A stretch of 64,000 nucleotides of DNA from Alphaproteobacteria bacterium (lineage in GTDB: Bacteria > Pseudomonadota > Alphaproteobacteria > UBA6615): positions 434,001 through 498,000 of the forward strand of contig JBDXCV010000003.1 of assembly GCA_039980135.1 (NCBI GenBank). The letters are read 5' to 3'. Of the stretch, positions 45,085-54,042 are shown piece after piece. The translations under genes and the position numbers were made by a program. Position 1 is the first letter of the stretch; each line of letters starts with the position of its first letter. A model generated the notes under the pieces. It was not told the origin of the DNA. It did no database searches and worked only from the letters and a program-made list of their open reading frames with translations.

Positions 45085-46224
45085 TCAGGCCGCATTGTCT
45101 GCTGCGGCGGTGCGCACGGCGGCGATGATGCGGTCCTGGGTGGCCGCGTCGAGATAGGGATGCATCGGCAGGCTGATGACCTCCGCGGCTGCCGCGTCGG
45201 ACACCGGGATGCCGCCGGGTGCGAGCGGGTAGCCCGTGTAGGCGGTCAGGCGCGGCAGGGGGTTTGGGTAGTAGATCGCGGTCGGAATACCCTGATCCTT
45301 CAATGTTTTCTGGAGCGGGTCGCGGCCTGCAATGCGGATGGTGTACTGGGCCCAGGCGCTGACGGCGTCGTCGGCGATCACGGGCACGTCCGCGATATCG
45401 GCCAGCGCGTCGCTGTAGCGTTGGGCCACAGCCTGGCGCGCGTCGATCTCGGAACCGAGGATCGAAAGCTTCTCGATGAGGATCGCGGCCTGAATCGTGT
45501 CGAGGCGGCTGTTGGTGCCGATCACGACGTTGTCGTACTTGTCGCGTCCCTGGCCGTGCATGCGCAACGACCGAAGGGCTGCTGCGAGCGTGTCGTCATT
45601 GGTGAGAATGGCACCGCCATCGCCATAGGCACCCAGAGGCTTGGCCGGGAAGAAGCTTGTGGCCGCCATGCGACCATGCGCCCCCGCCGCCGTTGCCCCG
45701 AGGCGCGCGCCCATGGATTGGGCCGCGTCCGAGAAGACCCAGAGATCATGTTTGTCCGCGACTTCCTGAATCGCGGGATAGTTCGCGGGGTTCCCGAACA
45801 GGTCGACAGGGATGATGCCGGCCGGCTGCAGCGCCCCGTCGGCCAGGGTCGCGGCAATGGCGCTGTCCAGGCTATGCGGGTCCATATTGTAGCTGTCACG
45901 TTCGATATCGACGAACACCGGTGTGGCGCCCACCAGACAGACGATCTCCGCCGTCGCGGCAAATGTGAAGGCGGGCACAAAGACCGCGTCACCCGGTCCG
46001 ATGTCCAGAGCGCGCAACCCGAGCTGCAGGGCGTCGGTACCGTTGGCACAGGACACGACATGGGACACACCGTTCTCGGCGGCAAGCCGTTCTTCGAACG
46101 CCGCGACTTCGGGGCCGAGAATGAAACGCCCATGTTCGAGGACGCGGGCGATTGCCGCGTCGATCGCGTCGCCGATCCGGGCGCGTTGTGCCTGGAGGTC
46201 GATGAAGGGGATCGGTTCACTCAT
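45085..46224 (-). CDS. wlbC: DegT/DnrJ/EryC1 aminotransferase (WbpE/WlbC-like)
   Basis: 379 residues, a PLP-dependent sugar aminotransferase. MSEPIPFIDLQAQRARI is the typical start and the PLP lysine lies in FFPAKPLGAYGDGGAI near residue 195. In the wlb/wbp pathway it transfers an amino group to C3 of the 3-keto-uronic acid nucleotide. The start at 46222-46224 follows AAGGACAAATAAC; the frame upstream belongs to the acetyltransferase gene. Confidence 0.9.
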   Translation of the reverse strand: MSEPIPFIDLQAQRARIGDAIDAAIARVLEHGRFILGPEVAAFEERLAAENGVSHVVSCANGTDALQLGLRALDIGPGDAVFVPAFTFAATAEIVCLVGATPVFVDIERDSYNMDPHSLDSAIAATLADGALQPAGIIPVDLFGNPANYPAIQEVADKHDLWVFSDAAQSMGARLGATAAGAHGRMAATSFFPAKPLGAYGDGGAILTNDDTLAAALRSLRMHGQGRDKYDNVVIGTNSRLDTIQAAILIEKLSILGSEIDARQAVAQRYSDALADIADVPVIADDAVSAWAQYTIRIAGRDPLQKTLKDQGIPTAIYYPNPLPRLTAYTGYPLAPGGIPVSDAAAAEVISLPMHPYLDAATQDRIIAAVRTAAADNAA

Positions 46225-46225
46225 G

Positions 46226-46816
46226 TTATTTGTCCTTCGGAGCGACGGCCTGCAGGCCGGCCTCCGTTTCGCTGTAACGCCGGTCGGTGCGTGGGCAAAC
46301 ATACTGTCCCGTCGCGCCATCCCGGGTCAGCCGTTCGCCGGCATGACCGACCCAGCCGATCTGTTTCGCGGGCACGCCGACCACGAGTGCGTGGGGCGGA
46401 ACATCGCCCGCAACGACCGCGCCCGCGCCGACAAAGGCGAAGGCGCCGACCGTGCTGCCGCATATGATGGTGGCGTTCGCGCCGATGCTGGCGCCGCGCG
46501 CCACGCGGGTTTCGGACAGTTCGTCCATCCGGTTGATATCGGCGCGCGGCGTGTTGACGTTGGTGAATACCGCGGATGGCCCGACGAAGACGTCGTCTTC
46601 GAGGGTCACACCCTTGTAGACGCTGACATTGTTCTGAATCTTGCAGCGGTCGCCGATCCGCACGTCCGGGCCGGCCATGACATTCTGGCCGAGGGAGCAG
46701 CCGACGCCGATCCAGGTGCCGGTGATGATGTGGCTGAAGTGCCAGATGCGCGTGTCGTCGCCAATCTCGACGCCATCGTCGACATAGGCCGATTCATGAA
46801 TAACGGGTGCCGCCAC
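46226..46816 (-). CDS. wlbB: Left-handed beta-helix N-acetyltransferase (WbpD/WlbB-like)
   Basis: 196 residues with hexapeptide repeats ([LIV]GxxxxI units such as IGDDTRIWHFSHI, IGVGCSLGQNVMAG, IGANATIICGS). The C-terminus has YVCPRTDRRYSE, which is found in WbpD/WlbB relatives. It acetylates the 3-amino group of UDP-GlcNAc(3NH2)A. The start is GTG (46814-46816) with a strong AGGAGGACGGATC site; the open frame continues upstream inside the dehydrogenase gene but is not real there. Confidence 0.88.
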   Translation of the reverse strand: MAAPVIHESAYVDDGVEIGDDTRIWHFSHIITGTWIGVGCSLGQNVMAGPDVRIGDRCKIQNNVSVYKGVTLEDDVFVGPSAVFTNVNTPRADINRMDELSETRVARGASIGANATIICGSTVGAFAFVGAGAVVAGDVPPHALVVGVPAKQIGWVGHAGERLTRDGATGQYVCPRTDRRYSETEAGLQAVAPKDK

Positions 46817-46827
46817 GATCCGTCCTC

Positions 46828-47859
46828 CTAGATATTGCCGCCGCCCAGGGCGTTCTCGGCCGCGTGCAGAACCTGCAATACCCGCAGGCCCTCGGCACCG
46901 TCGGTGCGCGGGGTCGCGCCGGTTGCGACGCAGGTGAGGAAATGTGCGCACTCCTCGCGCAGAGGCTCCTGCTCGGTCAACGGGATGGCTTCGGCGTCGG
47001 CGCGTTCGGCCACCGGCGCCTGCCCGCCCAGCTCCACCTTGTGCGGGTACAGGACGAGTTTTCCGGCCCATGGCTGAGTATCGTCGAACACGGCCATGCC
47101 GTTCTCTCCGATCACGACGAGCTTCTGGTCCTTGAACGGATGCAGCCAGGAGACATAGATGTGCGCGTTGACCCCGTTGGGAAAGCCGAGATGGGTCGTC
47201 GTCGTATCCGCAACACCCGCCTGTAGATAGCTGTGTCCGATGGCGCTGACATTGTCGGGGGCGACACCGGTGAGCGACAGGATCATCGAAATATCATGCG
47301 GGGCGAAGCTCCAGAGGATGTTTTCCTCATGGCGCATTTTCCCGAAATTCAACCGGTTGGAATAGATGTACTGGAGCGTGCCCAGGCGGCCGTCCGATGC
47401 GAGTTCCTGCAGCGCGAGGAACGCCGGATGATATTGCAGCAGATGGCCCACCATGAGGGTTCGCGCCGCGGCTTTCGCCGCCGCAATCAGGCTTTCCGCA
47501 GTTTCGATATCCAGCGCCATGGGCTTTTCGACGAACACATGCTTGCCGGCCGCGAAAGCCGCGCCGGCCATCTCGCCATGGGTCGCCGCGGGGGTGGCGA
47601 TCGCAACGGCGGAAATATCAGGGTCGTCGAGGATATCCTGCCAGGAACGCGCGGTGGTACCGTGAGCCTGCGCCATGACGTCGGCCGCCGCGGCATTCGC
47701 GTCACAGACCGCATCCAGCGCCCCGAGTTCCGCGAAGTTCCGGACCAGATTGCGGCCCCAGTAGCCGCAGCCGGCGACCGCGATGCGGACGGCAGAGATG
47801 TCGGCATTTGCTTCGGACGATGGCATCGATGGTTCACCCTTGCTTGTGCCGCCGGTCAT
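46828..47859 (-). CDS. wlbA: Gfo/Idh/MocA dehydrogenase (WbpB/WlbA-like UDP-GlcNAcA 3-dehydrogenase)
   Basis: 343 residues. A Rossmann domain (IAVAGCGYWGRNLVRNF) and the EKP motif VEKPMALDIETAESLI mark the family; the MVGHLLQYHPAF segment is characteristic of WbpB/WlbA. It oxidises C3 of UDP-GlcNAc-uronic acid with NAD. The start overlaps the preceding glycosyltransferase stop (ATGA at 47856-47859); an internal ATG at 47824-47826 with an AAGGGTGA site is the alternative. It is the first wlb-type gene in the direction of transcription. Confidence 0.88.
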   Translation of the reverse strand: MTGGTSKGEPSMPSSEANADISAVRIAVAGCGYWGRNLVRNFAELGALDAVCDANAAAADVMAQAHGTTARSWQDILDDPDISAVAIATPAATHGEMAGAAFAAGKHVFVEKPMALDIETAESLIAAAKAAARTLMVGHLLQYHPAFLALQELASDGRLGTLQYIYSNRLNFGKMRHEENILWSFAPHDISMILSLTGVAPDNVSAIGHSYLQAGVADTTTTHLGFPNGVNAHIYVSWLHPFKDQKLVVIGENGMAVFDDTQPWAGKLVLYPHKVELGGQAPVAERADAEAIPLTEQEPLREECAHFLTCVATGATPRTDGAEGLRVLQVLHAAENALGGGNI

Positions 47860-49064
47860 GATGCGTGGCCTTTGGCTTCCAGAAGCATTTCGTACAGCCG
47901 TGTATAGGCGTTCGTACAGGCCTCCAGTGAATGAAGTTCGCGTGCGCGCGCCTGCCCGGCCTGCCCCATCGCCGCGCGGCGCGCCGGGTCACGCACCAAA
48001 GTACGGATCGCCGTGGCGATCGCGCTCGAATCATTCATCGGCGCCACAAGCCCGGTAACGCCGTCGGCGACCGCCTCTGCCGTGCCGCCAGCATCGGTCA
48101 CGACCATGGGCAAACCGGCGGCCATGCTCTCGAGCACGCTGTTCGGCGACCCTTCCTGGTGGGAGCAGAGCAGGCCCAGATCGCTCGATGCGAGGACATC
48201 GGCAATATTGGCCTGGCCGCCGAGAAATCGGATATGGGATGCGATGCCAGCCTGTGTGGCCTGTGCTTCCAGTGTGGTGCCGATGCCGTCATCGCGGCCT
48301 GCGAGCAAGAGCCGCCAGTCGTCGGGCATCGCGTCCGCGCATAATGCCAGTGCGTCGATGAGGTCGGCATGGCCCTTGTACGGAATCAGGTTCGCGACGC
48401 AGGTCATCACGAGTGCCTCGTCGGACAGATCCAGTTTCGCCCGCGCTTGCGCCTTCGGGATCGGGTCGAACATTTCATCCGGGACACCATTGCGGATGAC
48501 ATGCAGGCGCGTGTCGGGAACGCCTTCGGCGCTGAGTTCGTGCCGTACCGCGTCGCTGTTGGCTACCAGGGCCGTCATGCGCCGGTGCAGAAACTTCTCC
48601 AACCGGGCGACCCAGGGGCGGCCGAATTGATAATTATTCAGGCTGCGCCGGCTCATGGTGAGGCGTGGGTGGCGGAGCAGCCATGCCGTCAGACCCCCGA
48701 GAATATAGGCCTCCGGCAGAAAAAAATGGACGATGTCCGGTCGCCAGCTGCGAATCTGCCGCCCTATGTTGATGCAGGCCGCGAGTTGGCGCAGGGGTGA
48801 GGGCCGCCAGGCGTGCGTGTTGAAAACCGGAACGCCGGCGTCGCGCAAACCCTGGTCGAGGACAGCCTGTGGTCGTGCGGTGACGATCCGGATGTCGAAG
48901 CCGCTCGCACGCAGGCGGGGATACACGGTGGCGATGTGCTTCTCCGCGCCACCCACGGCCAGCAGCGGTACGACCACGAGCACGCGCGCCGCGCGCGGCG
49001 AATCGTCTCGAATGCCAGCTTGTTTCGAGGGTGCCGGATGTGAATCTGTTAGGCTGTCGTTCAC
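47856..49064 (-). CDS. Glycosyltransferase family 4 protein
   Basis: 402 residues, GT-B fold. VVVPLLAVGGAEKHIATVYP starts the acceptor domain and HQEGSPNSVLESMAAGLPMV is the EX7E donor-site motif. It heads the wlbABCD operon and overlaps wlbA, so it probably handles the sugar that the module makes or a neighbour of it. The start is uncertain: the GTG at 49062-49064 lies in a palindrome and a later GTG near the first strand is possible. Confidence 0.87.
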   Translation of the reverse strand: MNDSLTDSHPAPSKQAGIRDDSPRAARVLVVVPLLAVGGAEKHIATVYPRLRASGFDIRIVTARPQAVLDQGLRDAGVPVFNTHAWRPSPLRQLAACINIGRQIRSWRPDIVHFFLPEAYILGGLTAWLLRHPRLTMSRRSLNNYQFGRPWVARLEKFLHRRMTALVANSDAVRHELSAEGVPDTRLHVIRNGVPDEMFDPIPKAQARAKLDLSDEALVMTCVANLIPYKGHADLIDALALCADAMPDDWRLLLAGRDDGIGTTLEAQATQAGIASHIRFLGGQANIADVLASSDLGLLCSHQEGSPNSVLESMAAGLPMVVTDAGGTAEAVADGVTGLVAPMNDSSAIATAIRTLVRDPARRAAMGQAGQARARELHSLEACTNAYTRLYEMLLEAKGHAS

Positions 49065-49070
49065 GTGAAC
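49059..49070. promoter_or_regulatory. 12-bp perfect palindrome between divergent coding regions
   Basis: GTTCACGTGAAC, centred between 49064 and 49065. Candidate GTG start codons of the two divergent genes lie within its halves. Possibly a small operator; may be coincidental. Confidence 0.35.
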
Positions 49071-49082
49071 CGGAGCATTTCT

Positions 49083-49853
49083 GTGCGGACGTTATTCGAT
49101 ATCTTCGTGGTCTGGCCGATGCCGGCGCTCTGGGTTTTGGTGCCGGGGGTCATTCTGTTGCGCCGGCGGATCGGGCGGCTGCTTGTTCTGCTGGGGGGAA
49201 TCTCGCTCCTCGCCGGCACGACCCCGTTCGTTGGAAACGCCCTTCTGGGCATACTCGAGCGCGGGGCCCCCATGTTCGATGCCAGTACGATGTCGGCGGA
49301 AAAATTCGACGCCATCATCGTGCCCCTGGCGGGTGCGTATGAAGATCCGGCGGGCCGTTGGTGGCCTTTGCCCGGTTCGGTCGATCGCACGGTTCGTGGC
49401 CAGCAGGTGCAGGCGGAGACGGGTTTTCGGTTGATCATCCTCGGCGGCGCACCGCTTCCCGGACAGACCGAACCGGAGGTCGTCGCACTCCAGCGCGTCA
49501 TCACGCTTGGCCCCGAGACAGTGGTCGAATCCACGGCGCGGAACACCTTCGAGACCGCCCGGGCGGTCTCCGGAATGTTGCAGGGTCCGGCGTTCGCCGG
49601 ACGTTCGCCCCGGGTGGTCCTTGTTACCGGCGGGTCGCATGTGATGCGCATGGCGGCGTCGCTGCGCCGGTTCGGGATCGATGTGGCGGCGGTGCCGCCG
49701 CGCCGGTACGAGGATGTGAGGATCGCGCGCAATTTCTGGCTCGACCTTGTGCCGAGCGCGCGGGGTGCGGGGCGTGTGCGCCGCGCCGCGCATGAATTCA
49801 CGGGCATTGGCCTGTATCTCGTCACCGGGCGTATCCGGCTGCAGGATCTGTAG
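49083..49853 (+). CDS. YdcF/SanA-like DUF218 membrane protein
   Basis: 256 residues, the only plus-strand gene in the polysaccharide locus. Two N-terminal hydrophobic segments (FDIFVVWPMPALWVLVPGV and LLVLLGGISLLAGTTPF) anchor it, and the DUF218 domain shows AIIVPLAGAYED, ESTARNTFETARAVSGML and VVLVTGGSHVMRMAASLRRF. This ElyC/SanA family contributes to envelope integrity and glycan-lipid handling in E. coli. I prefer GTG at 49083 (GGAG upstream) over GTG at 49065. It overlaps the asnB tail by 32 bp on the opposite strand. Confidence 0.85.
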   Translation: MRTLFDIFVVWPMPALWVLVPGVILLRRRIGRLLVLLGGISLLAGTTPFVGNALLGILERGAPMFDASTMSAEKFDAIIVPLAGAYEDPAGRWWPLPGSVDRTVRGQQVQAETGFRLIILGGAPLPGQTEPEVVALQRVITLGPETVVESTARNTFETARAVSGMLQGPAFAGRSPRVVLVTGGSHVMRMAASLRRFGIDVAAVPPRRYEDVRIARNFWLDLVPSARGAGRVRRAAHEFTGIGLYLVTGRIRLQDL

Positions 49854-51807
49854 CTGTCGTGCGGGGTTCCGCGCGCCATGCCTCGAACATCAGGACCGGC
49901 CACAACAGGTATTGATGGTTGCGGCTGCCGGCCAGGTGCTCGTGCCAGATGGCGGTGATGGCCCCGGCGTCGATAATTTCGCTCTCCCGCAGACGTTGCG
50001 GTGACAGCAGGGATTCCGCCCATTCACGCAGGTCACCGCGCAACCAGTCGCCGACAGGAACGCCGAATCCCATCTTGGGCCGCTCGAACATTTCGCGCGG
50101 GACGTGGCGCGCGAGCACTTCGCGCAGGATCCACTTTCGGGTACCGCCGCGTATCTTCTGCGACATCGGCAGCCGCCATGCGAAGGCGTAGAGCGCATGA
50201 TCGAGATAGGGCACGCGACTTTCCAGGCTGACGGCCATGCTGGCCCGGTCGAGTTTCACCAGGATATCGTCGGGCAGGTAGCTGATCGCGTCCAGCAGCA
50301 TCAGTTGCTCACTGCGCGACGGCAGCGCGGGCCAGGATTCGGGATCGTCGACAAGGTGGCCGGGCATGCCGGCCCCCGGCACCGCGCGTTCGGGTTTCTT
50401 CCATTGGGAGACGAGGCGGGCATAGATCGCCGCGAAATCCCGCGCGTCCAGCACTTCCGCCAGCTTGTGCAGCTTGTCGCCGAACTGGGCCGGCCGATAA
50501 CGCCCCGGGATCATCGCGGCCAGCCTGTCCCAGTGCCGGGGTGCGACGGATTCAAGCCCGCCCCGCATCAGCCGGCGCAGCGCCGTCGGGACCGGGCCGA
50601 AGGCGCGTGCCAGGTTGTTGGCCCATGTGTAGCGGTTGTACCCGCCGAAGACCTCGTCGCCGCCGTCCCCCGACAGGCTGACCGTCACCTGTTGGCGCGC
50701 CAGCTGCGAGACGAGATAGGTCGGGATCTGGGAGGAATCGGCGAATGGCTCGTCATACATCGCCGGCAGGGACGGAATGACCGCCTGGGCGTCTGCCGGG
50801 GTCACCATCAGTTCGGTGTGGTCCGTTCCCAGGTGCCTGGCGATCTCGGCCGCCGCGTCGGCCTCGTTATAGTCGGCCTCGGAAAAACCGATCGAGAAGG
50901 TCTTGATCGCCCGGTCGCTCAGCCCCTGCATTGTTGCGACGACCGCCGTCGAATCGATGCCCCCTGACAGGAACGCGCCGAGCGGGACATCGGACACCAT
51001 GCAGGCGCCAACGGCGCGCTGGAGTTCCGTCTCGAGGGCGGAAACCGCATCGGTATCCGGCAGGTTCAACGGATCGTGTGTACCGGCCATTGCGGTCCCG
51101 GCGGCAGACCAGTAGGCGACGGGTTCGGGCAGGGCGCGCCGTTCGACCGCGGCGGTGTCGATCGTCAGTATCGTTCCCGGCAGGAGCTTCCAGCAGCCGG
51201 GATGAATCGTGTGGGGGGCCGGGATCATCGCGAAGCGCATTAGTTGCGTCACGGCCGACGGATCGATCGCGGTGTCGAATCCCGGCAGGCCCGTCAGCGC
51301 CTTGAGTTCGGAGCCGAATGCGAGATTTTTCCCGGCCCAGCCATAGTAGAGCGGCTTTTGCCCGAACCGGTCGCGCGCCAGTTGCAGTGTCCGGGTCTCC
51401 CGGTCCCACAGGCCAAAGGCGAACATGCCGTTCGCGTCGGCCAAGGCCGCCTCGAGCCCGAAAGCCGCGATGGATTCGAGCAGAGCTTCGGTGTCCGAAC
51501 GGGTGCGCAGGCCGACGCCCCTTTCCGACAGGCGCTTGCGCAGCTCCTCGAAATTGTAGATCTCGCCGTTATAGACGATCACATAACGCCCGCAGGCAGA
51601 GACCATCGGCTGGCGCGCGCCGGCCGAAAGATCGATGATCGACAGACGACGGTGCCCGAAACCGACGCCGGCTTCCGGGTCGGCCCACGCGCCACTGTCG
51701 TCGGGACCGCGATGCACCAGGGTCGATGCCGCGGCTTGCGCCAGCCCGGTCAACCGGGCTGCCGAGTATCCCTCATGGGGCGCGAACAAGCCCGCGATTC
51801 CGCACAT
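49822..51807 (-). CDS. Asparagine synthase (glutamine-hydrolysing)-type amidotransferase 1
   Basis: 661 residues with a class II glutamine amidotransferase domain (MCGIAGLF, catalytic Cys2; VYNGEIYNFEELR) and an AsnB-type synthetase domain (FLSGGIDSTAVVATM near 280, SLSGDGGDEVFGGYNRYTW). True AsnB makes asparagine, but relatives in glycan loci amidate uronic acids or form other amides. Being the last of a long minus-strand glycan run, it is likely a glycan-modifying enzyme. The start at 51805-51807 exposes the required N-terminal cysteine. Confidence 0.9.
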   Translation of the reverse strand: MCGIAGLFAPHEGYSAARLTGLAQAAASTLVHRGPDDSGAWADPEAGVGFGHRRLSIIDLSAGARQPMVSACGRYVIVYNGEIYNFEELRKRLSERGVGLRTRSDTEALLESIAAFGLEAALADANGMFAFGLWDRETRTLQLARDRFGQKPLYYGWAGKNLAFGSELKALTGLPGFDTAIDPSAVTQLMRFAMIPAPHTIHPGCWKLLPGTILTIDTAAVERRALPEPVAYWSAAGTAMAGTHDPLNLPDTDAVSALETELQRAVGACMVSDVPLGAFLSGGIDSTAVVATMQGLSDRAIKTFSIGFSEADYNEADAAAEIARHLGTDHTELMVTPADAQAVIPSLPAMYDEPFADSSQIPTYLVSQLARQQVTVSLSGDGGDEVFGGYNRYTWANNLARAFGPVPTALRRLMRGGLESVAPRHWDRLAAMIPGRYRPAQFGDKLHKLAEVLDARDFAAIYARLVSQWKKPERAVPGAGMPGHLVDDPESWPALPSRSEQLMLLDAISYLPDDILVKLDRASMAVSLESRVPYLDHALYAFAWRLPMSQKIRGGTRKWILREVLARHVPREMFERPKMGFGVPVGDWLRGDLREWAESLLSPQRLRESEIIDAGAITAIWHEHLAGSRNHQYLLWPVLMFEAWRAEPRTTATDPAAGYAR

Positions 51808-51811
51808 GGAG

Positions 51812-52546
51812 TCAGCCCTCTCCGGTCTTTTCAAGCACGGCGAACAAACGAAATCCCATGAGTGGCCCGAGGATCGGGCAGATCAGGCGTTCGAACCCGA
51901 TCAGCGTCGGCGCGAGTATGGCGGGCAGCGCGCTCCAGGACCTGAAGCCGCCTGACAGGGGGTAGGCGAACAGGCTGAGCCAGGTTTTTTGCAGCAGCCG
52001 CAGGTTCGGGTGGGTGGCGGCGAGGCGGTGCCGGTCACGGCCGAACAGGCGGGTGGGGAGCGCCTGGTTCCCCTCGAACGGGTCCTTGGCAGGCGGCGGA
52101 CTCGGGTCGAGCGGGTCTTCGTGCATGTCCACCGGTTCGTCATGGAACAGGCGAAAGAAGATCAAACTCAATGGCGTGATCCCGGGTTCGACCATGATGA
52201 CGCGGCCACCGGGCCTCAGCACCCGTTCCGCTTCGGCGAGGAAACGGGCCGGGCGGGCGATGTGGTGGAGCACGTCGACCATCACGATGTTGGCGAAACA
52301 GGCATCGGCGAACGGCAGCGCCTGGGCGTCGCAAACCGTGTCGAGCCAGGCGGCGGGGACGATGTCGGTGGACACCACGTCCCGGGCGAAGTCCTTCATG
52401 TTGCCGGAGCCGCCGCCGATCTCGAGGGTCGGTCCGGCGACACAGGCGGCCCTCATCCGGGCGTAGTAATCCGTATAAACCGCGCGCAGGACGGGTTTGT
52501 CCGACCAGATCGCACGATAGTCGGCGGGTCTCAGTTCGGCATCCAT
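51812..52546 (-). CDS. SAM-dependent methyltransferase (type 11)
   Basis: 244 residues; the cofactor fold shows GPTLEIGGGSGNMKDFARDV then VVSTDIVPA, ANIVMVDVLHHIARPARFL, and RPGGRVIMVEPG. A C-terminal stretch rich in aromatic and hydrophobic residues (SLFAYPLSGGFRSWSALP) may contact the membrane. The acceptor is probably a sugar or lipid-linked glycan. The start at 52544-52546 lies 10 bp after the previous gene; the next gene begins 4 bp later. Confidence 0.85.
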   Translation of the reverse strand: MDAELRPADYRAIWSDKPVLRAVYTDYYARMRAACVAGPTLEIGGGSGNMKDFARDVVSTDIVPAAWLDTVCDAQALPFADACFANIVMVDVLHHIARPARFLAEAERVLRPGGRVIMVEPGITPLSLIFFRLFHDEPVDMHEDPLDPSPPPAKDPFEGNQALPTRLFGRDRHRLAATHPNLRLLQKTWLSLFAYPLSGGFRSWSALPAILAPTLIGFERLICPILGPLMGFRLFAVLEKTGEG

Positions 52547-52556
52547 GCGGGCGGGG

Positions 52557-54029
52557 CTACAGCGCCTTGAGCTTCCGGAAGGCGAAGACGACCATGCGGA
52601 GCAACTGCCAGCCATCGCGGAATCGCGAGATCTGGGTCTCGCCATACAGGCGCGCGGCATATCGGACAGGTACTTCGGAGATCTTCAGGTTGAGCTTCGC
52701 GGCCCCGAAGATCAGGTCGTAGTCGCCGAAGGGGTCGAAATCGCCGAAGTAGCTGCGCCCATCGCGCAGGCGCGCGTAATTCTCGCGCGACAGAACCTTG
52801 GTGCCGCAAAGCGTGTCGGTGAAACGTTCGTTCAGCAGATAGGAGAAGATCCGCGAGAAGGTGCGATTGGCAAGGAAGTTCAGGAGCCGCATCGCCTCGG
52901 GTTCCATCGGGTAGACCAGGCGCGAGCCATTGACGAACTCCGCCTTGCCGGATGTGATCATGTTGTAGAACTTCGGCATTTCCTCGGGGATCACGGTCAT
53001 GTCTGCATCGAGGATCATCAGGATGTCGCCGCTGGCGTTATCGAAACCTTTCCAGACCGCGTCGGCCTTGCCGCGCCCTTCCTGGTGCAGCAGCCGGATG
53101 TTGCGGTCGGGATAGGCGGCGATCACGCGCTCCACCTCTGCGGCGGTGCCGTCGCTGCTATTGCCCTCGACGAACATGATTTCGAGCGACGTGCCGAATT
53201 CCGGCAAACGCTGGACCAGGGGCTCCACATTGCCGCGCTCGTTGCGTGCGGGCACGACAACCGTTACCGATTTGGGGGTAGGCTGCTGGGCGCGGCGCGA
53301 GCGGGCGACCAGATAGTAGCGCAGGCAGAACCGCCGGATGATCGGCAGCGGCGCGATGAACCGGTTGATCAACCGCCCGATCCCGAACATGTTGCGGGGC
53401 ACGAGCTGGCGCCATTCCCGCTTGATGACATCATAGTCGGCGGCCTCGAGCATGTTCTCGATGTCGCCGGTCCCCAGCCAGTTGAGGCGCCGTCCCTGGG
53501 GCATGCGCAGACCGAGCGCGCCGCCGACCTTGAGCAGCGGTTCCCAGAGTTTGGAGTAGTAGGCGATGACGATGCGGGTGTCGGGGTTGCACAGCGTCTG
53601 CATGGCCTCGAAGCCGGCCGCGATGTCTTCCATCCAGCCGACCGTGTCCGACACGATGACCGCGTCGAAGGTCTCGCCGAGGTCCGCCAATGCGGTCGCA
53701 TCCTCGATGTCGGCTTCCACGAAATGAAGATCTGGATGGTTCTGTTGCGCGCGAGCGACCATCTTCGGGCTGATATCGACGCCCACCCCGCGTGACGGTT
53801 TCAGGGCTGCCAGCAGCTGGCCCGTGCCGCTGCCGAGTTCGATCACGCGGCTGCCTTCGGGAATGAGGAACCGCATGTAGCGCTGGTCGTCGGCATAATA
53901 GGCGCGATTGCGTTCGATCCATCCGTCGCGCGCATCCGCCATTTCGTCGGCATGGTTGCGCACGTCGCGCTTGTGGGCGGACGGTTCGGTGGGGCCGGGC
54001 GTATCGGTGGTGGGAGCAGGCTGGTTCAT
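52557..54029 (-). CDS. Fusion of SAM methyltransferase and family-2 glycosyltransferase
   Basis: 490 residues in two parts. Residues 1-230 form a class I methyltransferase (VIELGSGTGQLLAALKP, VGVDISPKMVARA, DAVIVSDTVGWMED). From about residue 245 a GT2 domain of the dolichol-phosphate-mannose synthase type follows: VTVVVPARNERGNVEPLV, VEGNSSDGTAAEVERV, and GDILMILDADMTVIPEEMP with the DxD. The GT part therefore probably loads a sugar on the carrier lipid or extends it. The frame is continuous, so this appears to be a real fusion. Confidence 0.88.
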   Translation of the reverse strand: MNQPAPTTDTPGPTEPSAHKRDVRNHADEMADARDGWIERNRAYYADDQRYMRFLIPEGSRVIELGSGTGQLLAALKPSRGVGVDISPKMVARAQQNHPDLHFVEADIEDATALADLGETFDAVIVSDTVGWMEDIAAGFEAMQTLCNPDTRIVIAYYSKLWEPLLKVGGALGLRMPQGRRLNWLGTGDIENMLEAADYDVIKREWRQLVPRNMFGIGRLINRFIAPLPIIRRFCLRYYLVARSRRAQQPTPKSVTVVVPARNERGNVEPLVQRLPEFGTSLEIMFVEGNSSDGTAAEVERVIAAYPDRNIRLLHQEGRGKADAVWKGFDNASGDILMILDADMTVIPEEMPKFYNMITSGKAEFVNGSRLVYPMEPEAMRLLNFLANRTFSRIFSYLLNERFTDTLCGTKVLSRENYARLRDGRSYFGDFDPFGDYDLIFGAAKLNLKISEVPVRYAARLYGETQISRFRDGWQLLRMVVFAFRKLKAL

Positions 54030-54042
54030 TGTGGGCGATCAC

